64,000 nt of DNA from Ectobius pallidus (taxonomy: Eukaryota > Arthropoda > Insecta > Blattodea > Ectobiidae). Shown in pieces: positions 57,240 to 64,000 of this stretch (position 1 is the stretch's first letter; each line of letters starts with the position of its first letter). The stretch is from the NCBI GenBank assembly GCA_964059195.1, contig CAXKWD010000002.1, forward strand, positions 52,478,923 to 52,542,922. The letters are read 5' to 3'. The position numbers and the translations under genes were made by a program. A model generated the notes under the pieces. It was given only the letters and a program-made list of their open reading frames with translations, was not told the origin of the DNA and ran no database searches.

Positions 57240-57540
57240 AACTTACTTGCAACTTGGAAGGCACCGGTCGTTTTCTACTTCTTCCCGATTTTAGCGAACA
57301 CACTTATTATTTTTTCAGTTTCTCTGTATCTCTAATCACTATAAAACAAAGTAGTAAACACAAGTCTTCTTACACTCGGATTTATCAAGCGCGCGCCATT
57401 ACAATTTACACGTGTTTACATATGAAGCAGAAAAGCAGCACAAGGTGCGTTCGAAAACAAACAGTTGCAACACAGCATCTTTAATCTTGCTTCGACTTCG
57501 ACAGTGGATACATATCGATAGTAATCGATAGATTCGTTCA
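57240..57540. promoter_or_regulatory. Possible promoter island with DRE-type motif
   Basis: A locally balanced composition with 'gcgcgcgcc' (57390-57398) and a perfect TATCGATA (57513-57520), with 'aatcgata' 3 bp further on. TATCGATA is the DREF-binding core-promoter element of insects. No adjoining exon was recognised on either strand, so the call is tentative. Confidence 0.25.
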
Positions 57541-57927
57541 TTCCTGTTTTGTTTTGTTTTGTTTACAGATTAATTTTCATGTCCGCTGCTGTGCATGCCT
57601 GCCTTCCACCCCTGCGATTCCCGGCTGGGTTGGGGATTTTTCAGTCTTTCCTGGATGCTTGTGTCTTGGGTTTAAACTTAAATGTTAAGTAGGTTTCCAG
57701 AGGGGAGCAACGGCCCTATACTGCCCCCCCCTTCCGGACGGCCATGACAATATGATCTTAATGAAAGAAAAAAAAAGTTATATACAGCCTAATTAAAGTT
57801 TTCACAACAGCGTTTTCTTCGATGTAATAACTACAATAACAATGATACAACATATGCAGTTGGTTGTGAAACCTGGAGTAATACTAGCAACAGGCACCGC
57901 CATCAACAGGTAACTTGGAGTCAGATG

Positions 57928-59510
57928 ATACAAGATACAAGATACAAGATGTTTATTCACCATTTACATTTATATTACATGTCTTGGTTTCGTCCTCATA
58001 TTTACTTACAAATAAAACTTAAAATTAAAAATTACAAATAGAAATTAAAATTAAAATTACAAAGGAATTAAAAAAGGTTAAAATGACAGACCAACCACAT
58101 TACAGTCTTTGAATTCTTCTATGCTGTAAAATACTTTATCCCTGATCCATGTGTCTAATGATTTTTTAAATTTAATTACAGATACAGTGAAAGCTTCTTT
58201 AGGTAGTTTGTTAAATAACTCTGGGCCTATATATTTATAACTGTTATGCACTTTAGAGAGTCTGTAATATGGCATATCTATATTGTGTCTATGTCTAGTG
58301 TTATAAGAGTGCACTGTCTGTCTAAGACGGGTTTCATCCAAATTTTCTTTCATATTATTCAGACATTGGTAAATGTACAATCCGGGTAATGTGGTGATAT
58401 TCAATTCTTTAAAAGAATCTCTACATGATTCCCTGGGACCTAATCCAATTATGCATCTAATGGCCTTTTTTTGCCATTTAAATACAGTTTTGGCTCCTAT
58501 AGAGTTGCCCCAAAGTAGTGTGCCATATTGTAGATGGGAGTGGAAGAAAGCATAATATGCATAGAGCAGCAGGTTCTTACTTACACTTTTCCTTAGTTTA
58601 TGTAGCAGAAAGATGACTCGTGCTAATTTGGAGCATATCGAGGATGTATGCTTCTCCCAACTTAATTTTTGATCAATGTATATACCCAACAGTCTTACAC
58701 TTTTGTTTTCTTTATTCGCAACGGATAGATCAAATAATATTTCTTCTGTTTTAGTATGGTTGAGATGTAGGAAATTTGCCTTAAACCAAGATTGAGCTTT
58801 TCCAAGTATCATTACATTTTTGGCATTAACCTCTTCAAGGGTGTTACATGTATTTATAATCGTAGTATCGTCCGCGTAGAGAACGGTTTTACATGGTAAG
58901 AGTTCAGGGAGATCATTCATATACACTACAAAAATGAATGGGCCGAGCACTGACCCTTGGGGTACCCCCTTGGTTATTGGCATTAAGTTAGATTTTTTGC
59001 CATTGACTATAACCATTTGGAATCTATTGCTTAAGTAAGATTTTATTAGCTTTATGGGATTCTGTTCAAGGCCATAATAGCTTAGTTTTTTAATAATAAC
59101 TTCGTGCCGAATGGTATCGAATGCTTTGCTCAGATCTAATAGTGTGGCAGAGGTTATCTGCTTTCCCTCAAAGCTGCTGTATATTTCATAAACAATATTT
59201 TCTACTGCCTTGATTGTTGATAGTTTCGGTAAGAAGCCATATTGTGCTTTGTGGAGTAACCTGTTTTGTGTAAAGTAATTAAGCATTTGTTGATGCAAGC
59301 AGTATTCAATCACTTTTGATAGTATAGGGACAAGGGATATTGGCCTGTAGCTGTTTGGGCTTGCTCTATTGCCTTTTTTATATATTGGGATAGTTACAGT
59401 GATTTTCAAACATTTTGGAAAAGAGCTCTGTTTTAGCATAAGATTAGTCAAGACTGTAAGAGGAAAAATAATTTCTGTGGCAATGCTCTTAATAAGAGTG
59501 ACTCATATCA
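57928..59510 (-). pseudogene. 5'-truncated CR1/Jockey-like LINE with long RT frame
   Basis: On the minus strand, 59451-58078 is open for 457 codons; coding similarity begins slightly earlier (SIATEIIFPLTVL, about 59490), after an in-frame stop. The RT motifs are intact: 'SYRPISLVPILSKVIEY' (residues 34-50), 'LDLSKAFD' with the first catalytic Asp (105-112), 'GVPQGSVLGP' (162-171), and 'YADD' with the catalytic pair (192-195). The thumb and C-terminal region ('HLQYGTLLWG', 'NTRHRHN') follow. After the stop come about 130 bp of UTR and a tail of 'atcttgt' units (57928-57950), the microsatellite type of 3' end in CR1-like elements. ORF1 and endonuclease are missing, so it cannot move by itself, but the RT has had little time to decay. 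Confidence 0.85.
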
Positions 59511-59729
59511 AATACTCAAATGGATTAAGGTGGGTCCCATGAGAGGATCTTGGCCTTCTATGGAATGGTAGGGATTGACGTACTGTGCTCACGACATCCT
59601 CCGAAGGTTGGTCGGCCACATCATTTCTGCCGCAAGCGAAATAAAATTATAGTTTTGCAGGTCCGAATTTTCGCTTGCATTACAGCTAGATTAAGCGTAA
59701 GAGACATTTCCCTTGAAAATACGGGACAC

Positions 59730-59766
<37 letters not shown>

Positions 59767-60604
59767 TTTTTTTTTTTTTTTTTAAGTCAGCGAGGAATCT
59801 GAAGTTGAAATAACTGAAAATAAATACAAATACAATTCAAATTATAATAATATTCACAAGTTTCACAAATTATTTCAGGGTTTAAAATTATTTGCATCCG
59901 AAAGAACAAACAAAATGCTCGAGTAGTTCAGCTTCAAACTTTTAAGTTACATTAAAAAGTAGGCCTACATAATGCAAACATAGAGAACAACAAAAGGAAA
60001 AAAAAAACAAGAAAATATATACATATCCATGATTGTTAAGTGTTTAGTTGTACAAAATTAGAGTTAAATTGCTAATTTTAATCAGTTCGAATACTTTTTT
60101 TTTTTTTGTAAAACCTTGTGCTGTTCAGTAATTTTAAGTCAAGATTTATTTTAATAAATTGGTTATACAATTTTGGACCGAAATTGCAGCTATGCTACAC
60201 CCCACCGCCGCCCACAATATACAGTATATCAGTACTTAACGATAAAATCATAAATTGAACAAAACCCAGCCTAGTTTCTGAACACATTAAAAGTAATATA
60301 ATGTAAAATGCATGCAGAGTACTTCATAATTGAATCCTATCCTGAAGGAATGCAGACTGGATTTACAATTTAATTTTAATGATAAAATTAGTAGTAGGCC
60401 TACTTAATTTTAAAGGCAAGAAAATTCATGTTTCCAAAGTTGGTGACCTGATATACGTAAGTAGTGATGCAAATAGTTATCTCTCATTCTTAAACGAACT
60501 GGCATCTTCCTGTCTGCTTTTCTTGCACGATCAATATGCCTGGGAGTGGGTAAAATTAAAAAGGCAGAGAAGGAGCACATGTATGGGGGGGGGGGGGGAA
60601 TACA
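59511..60604. other. Gene-free stretch with (ATT)n/T run
   Basis: It holds (TTA)n followed by a T-run at 59734-59785 and a G-run at 60586-60598. The segment 59520-59640 has higher G+C and reads like repeat sequence, but it was not identified. Confidence 0.4.
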
Positions 60605-60840
60605 TGTGCCGCCCCCATGGCTGAGTGGTTAGACCACTCGGTCATCCACCGCAGGCACCAGTGATCGAATCTCGGTGGATCCATGTGGAATTTGTGGTGG
60701 ACAAAATGGGGACGGAGCAGGTTTTCTCGGGGTGCCCCTGTTTTCCCGGCTATATATTATTCCACTGTTGCTCCATTCACCACAGTATGACCATTTGGCT
60801 GCAATAAAGAATTATTATTGTATATATATTAAGGGAAGAC
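60605..60840 (+). mobile_element. tRNA-derived SINE (family B)
   Basis: 'catggctgagtggttagacc' (A box) and 'gtgatcgaatctcgg' (B box) are at tRNA spacing. A 100-bp body follows, ending 'gctgcaataaagaattatta' with a short ATT tail. The head resembles a serine/leucine-type tRNA in wording, but pairing is incomplete. Confidence 0.7.
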
Positions 60841-61313
60841 AGTTCTTAATTTTTGCATGGTGTTAAGTTCATAAATATTTAGGAATTGAAAAATACATTT
60901 GAACATAATTCCTACACGAAAGAAGATTCGCTTCTTGGGCGCTGCGAGGTCGAAGTTTAACCAAGCCTGAATCAGTTAATGTAGGGTTCAGCTACGTATA
61001 GAAGGAGTTACACGAGGTGTGGTTACTTGCTCAATCTGTGTAATTTATTTTAGTTCAATGATCTTCCTCTTCATCCAGAGGTTGACAAATTGACAAAGAA
61101 TATCAGCTTATAATAATAATTTTTATAGCATTATAATGGTTTTGTCGGTTGATCATTGAATAGAATTGAGAAGAATTATTCTTCTAACCAAATAATAATT
61201 CTGTACCGTAGGTATTCGATCCAGAAACTCCATGTTGAGTTTCGCCAGAAATTCATGTTTTGGGATTTTCAGAATCTAAACATACAATTTTCAAGGTAAA
61301 ATATGTTATAGGC

Positions 61314-62303
61314 CAGGGGTTCCCAACCTTATCCTTTTGATGCCCCCTTTTCAGATATGGCAAGTCACTGTGCCCCCCCCCCACCTTCGGCCTGGGTGCC
61401 GCAGTTAGTATCGCGCTGACTTTCTGTGCCCAAGGTTGCGGGTTCGAACCCACCCATGTCGATGGCATTTATGTGTGCATAAATGTAACAGGCCCATGTC
61501 AGTAGATATACTGGCATGTAGAAGAACTGCGGGACAAAATTCCGGCACACCGGTGACGGTCACAGGTCTAAGTTGCAGTACATCCCCGTCGTTAAATAAC
61601 CATATACCAACCAATTACGCCCCCTACCAATTTTCAATATCTTGAAGGGAAGAAAGCAAACTAAGACAACACAACTAGCACATCATATTTAAATAGACTC
61701 AATTTTTTACACACATAGCCTAATATTAAATCAACTAGTGAAATAAATTATTAATTTAATCCCATTGTTTATGTACCAGTTTAGCAATTAAGTCACTCTT
61801 ACGTCAGTGAGACGGTTGACAACGTTTTGCCTTGATTAGACCTCATAAATTTGGTTTCAAATAAATTTGACAATGTAGGCTACAATCGAGATAACTCGCG
61901 ACATCTTGCATCAACGCTGTTTTGTTTTCATTACAGTCAAGGCTGAGAACATAAAATGGACGAAAATGACATAATAACGTTCTTCGCAACTCTGGCTATT
62001 TTAGGATAATATGCAAGAAGATTTATCCAAAATTCTTCCATACCTAAAGTTTTTAAAATTAACTTTTGCTTTTGAATCACTCTTCACTTCTATGGCTTCT
62101 TGCAAATTTTCTGACAGTACATCAATGCCAACAGCAAAGGGATTTCTTTTTAATATCCAGGACTAGTCATCAGATGAAATATTCTTCTTAGAATTTTAAA
62201 AGAATGTAATTTTTTCGAACTTGTAGGCCTATAATTTATTTTTTACTGATTCCAAATCGTTCTGCCCCAATACTGTTAAACACCCCCAGGCTGGGAACCA
62301 CTG
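61314..62303. mobile_element. hAT-type element with 8-bp TSD and nested SINE
   Basis: Termini 'caggggttcccaacctt' and 'ggctgggaaccactg' are inverted relatives. The flanking 8-mers ttataggc (61306-61313) and ctataggc (62304-62311) agree at 7 of 8. The interior is non-coding, and a SINE has been inserted at about 61388-61618. Confidence 0.8.
61388..61618 (+). mobile_element. tRNA-derived SINE (family C) nested in the hAT element
   Basis: 'gtgccgcagttagtatcgcg' (A-box region) and 'cgggttcgaacccacc' (B box, 61439-61454) are well kept. The body ends 'gttaaataaccatataccaa'. Flanking 'tgcccccc' and 'cgccccct' look like remains of the interrupted host element. Confidence 0.75.
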
Positions 62304-62424
62304 CTATAGGCCTAAACGATTTTTCTTTTTAAGTTACGTTGTTCACACATTGATACGGAGATAAATGTGCATTTTTGTTACTGCTTCTTAGTCCACAATT
62401 AACTGTCATCGACCTATCGACTTG

Positions 62425-62510
62425 GGTCATGTTCGAACCCGAGAACTTGAGTAGATATAGTCACTGCCTTACCGACTACTCCACCCAGACCAACTAACGG
62501 TAGGAATTAG
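62425..62510 (-). mobile_element. tRNA-derived SINE head, minus strand
   Basis: The reverse complement reads 'ctgggtggagtagtcggtaa' (A box), then 'ctcgggttcgaacatgaccc' (B box). The body is not clear. Confidence 0.6.
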
Positions 62511-62650
62511 CTCAAATTAAAAAAAAAAAATGCATAAAATATAAATAAATTCCGTGTTATTGTCTCTGAAAATATTACGTTTAATAACAAGGAGTTTAAT
62601 CTTAGAAAGTATTGGCTTGAAATGTGAAGAGACCTCAATTACACTAAATA

Positions 62651-63298
62651 CAGCGTTTCTCAACCTTTTTGAACCCGAGGACCTCTAAAATGTCTAAAAA
62701 AAATTACGGCCCCCTAATTTTACATCGCATTTTTTAAAAGTAGGCTATATGTAGGCCTATATTCTTAATATTTGCGGTATTAATTATAGGTCATTATAAC
62801 GAAATAATTCTAAATACATTTTTTAATTCGACTGAAACACATTTATTGAATTGGAAGTGAACTATTGACAGTAAAATTATATTTTGAACAGACTTTAATA
62901 TCTATTAACAATTTGATAATATAATTAGGAATTATAACACAGGTTTACCGGTAACAGACACTCGGGCACCTCCAACAATAAAACCTTGTTAAGAGAGCGC
63001 CTCTAATAACAAATTCCGACAAAGTCTTATTTTTCAGGGCTTTGAATTAAAGAGGGAACCATAGACGTCAGTGCATCAGGGGTTTCAAACTGTGGTTCAT
63101 AACTGCAATAGTAAGGAAACTTGGATCAGGACCTGTATTTTCGAAGATTTTAAAAACTTTGACATCTAGTGTCCATTTTATGTGAAAAATTTGTACTTCT
63201 TTACTTGCTTTATTATATTTTAAAATTATGTCTGCGGACCATCTGCACCATCTTCGCGGACCACCAGTGGTCCGCGGACCATAGGTTGAGAAACGCTG
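62651..63298. mobile_element. hAT-type element, 648 bp
   Basis: 'cagcgtttctcaaccttttt' and 'aggttgagaaacgctg' are matching inverted ends. Flanks 'cactaaata' and 'cactaaaata' suggest a target duplication with an indel. A second hAT-like start ('caggggtttcaaactgtgg', near 63077) lies inside, so it may be a composite. Near the right end, 'ggtccgcggacc' is palindromic. No transposase. Confidence 0.7.
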
Positions 63299-64000
63299 CA
63301 CTAAAATAAAGTACTGGTATGAAATTAATAATGTAATATCGATAGCGTGAATGCATGGAAACTTGAGCGGAAAAGCTGTCAGGGTTTTAATATCAGGAAC
63401 TAAGATTATGCCAGAGCTATGCAGTAATGATCTGTGTTAACGCAATACAAGTGGTGTGTCAGACAGTGATAACTGTACCTTATCTGTAGTCATCCCACCA
63501 TCCGCATTCTATGGCGATGACCATACGGACTAAAATCATTATGAGACCTCAACATCGAAAAATAAATAGACCTACTTAGCTCTATAATAATTTCATTAAA
63601 CTTTTCTCCCCGTCTCAGATGGACTTATTTTCCCTCATTATTCCACTGAGTAATTTTGTCTGCGGTAGCAAATTGCTTAACTTATATTGATTATGGACAT
63701 AAAAATTCTCATATTGTATCAAACAGATTTGAAAATTTGAAAATGTATAATAATTAAAAATATTACATAGCATAAAATAGAGAATACTCGTTATTTTCTG
63801 ACGAAACGGGACAAAGAGGGGTCCCGAAAATATCTATCGGGACACCGGGACAGCAGGTTGAACATTCCGTTCATAATGTGACGTCTGATCACTATTTCTC
63901 AGTTTGCCAGGAGAGGGAAACACGACTTGTTTTTATTATTATTATTATTATTAGTATTAGTAGTAGTAGTATTAGTATTATTACTATTATTATTGAATTT
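63299..64000. other. Gene-free right edge with (ATT)n
   Basis: The phrase 'cgggacaccgggacag' at 63839 resembles a 'gggaca'-rich transposon end. A (ATT)n and (TAG)n run occupies 63935-63993. Nothing else was recognised before the window ends. Confidence 0.4.

Noticed and set aside
61430..61470. Well-kept tRNA-like B box as a functional tRNA gene
   Set aside because: Acceptor and anticodon stems do not pair, and a SINE body follows.

Overview
The window reads as nuclear DNA of an insect, most likely a cockroach or termite (Blattodea). It is AT-rich, the string 'taggcct' recurs throughout, introns are long, and most identifiable sequence is transposon debris of arthropod type: RTE-like and CR1/Jockey-like LINEs, tRNA-derived SINEs, mariner, pogo and hAT relatives, and fold-back elements. 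The species call is inference. No prokaryotic, organellar or rRNA sequence was seen.

The left third (3.5-20.9 kb, + strand) looks like one transcription-factor locus with interchangeable first exons. Four candidate first exons each start with ATG, encode a different DNA-binding-type domain, and end at a GTAAG-type donor in phase 0. They are a helix-turn-helix exon (3538-4412, broken by a 476-bp insertion), a small CC..H..CxxC putative zinc-binding exon (5890-6111), a FLYWCH exon (6890-7291) and a THAP exon (12054-12365). Downstream lie an acidic phase 0/phase 0 exon with a SUMO-type motif (8737-8868) and a terminal exon with a BESS-like tail (20409-20888, poly(A) signal at 21033). Any of the four heads can join the tail in frame. 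Transcripts would be needed to prove that they do.

A second host gene, a two-exon MADF-BESS protein of 286 aa (36156-36288 joined to 38256-38983, + strand), is complete. Its intron holds a fold-back element, a SINE and long TTA-type microsatellite.

The rest is mobile-element sequence. It includes a triple nested insertion (10371-11901), a pogo-like element (17550-18875), hAT-type elements (30154, 45728, 61314, 62651), a 1275-bp element with near-perfect 29-bp termini and repeated CATGTGGATGAC motifs (46346-47620), RT-bearing LINE remnants (32270, 42340, 50404, 53500, 55950), the longest intact RT reading frame (457 aa, 58078-59451 minus), and a satellite-like array (33090-34630). Long stretches (13.6-17.3, 23.2-25.2, 47.6-50.3 kb) show nothing I can support as genes.
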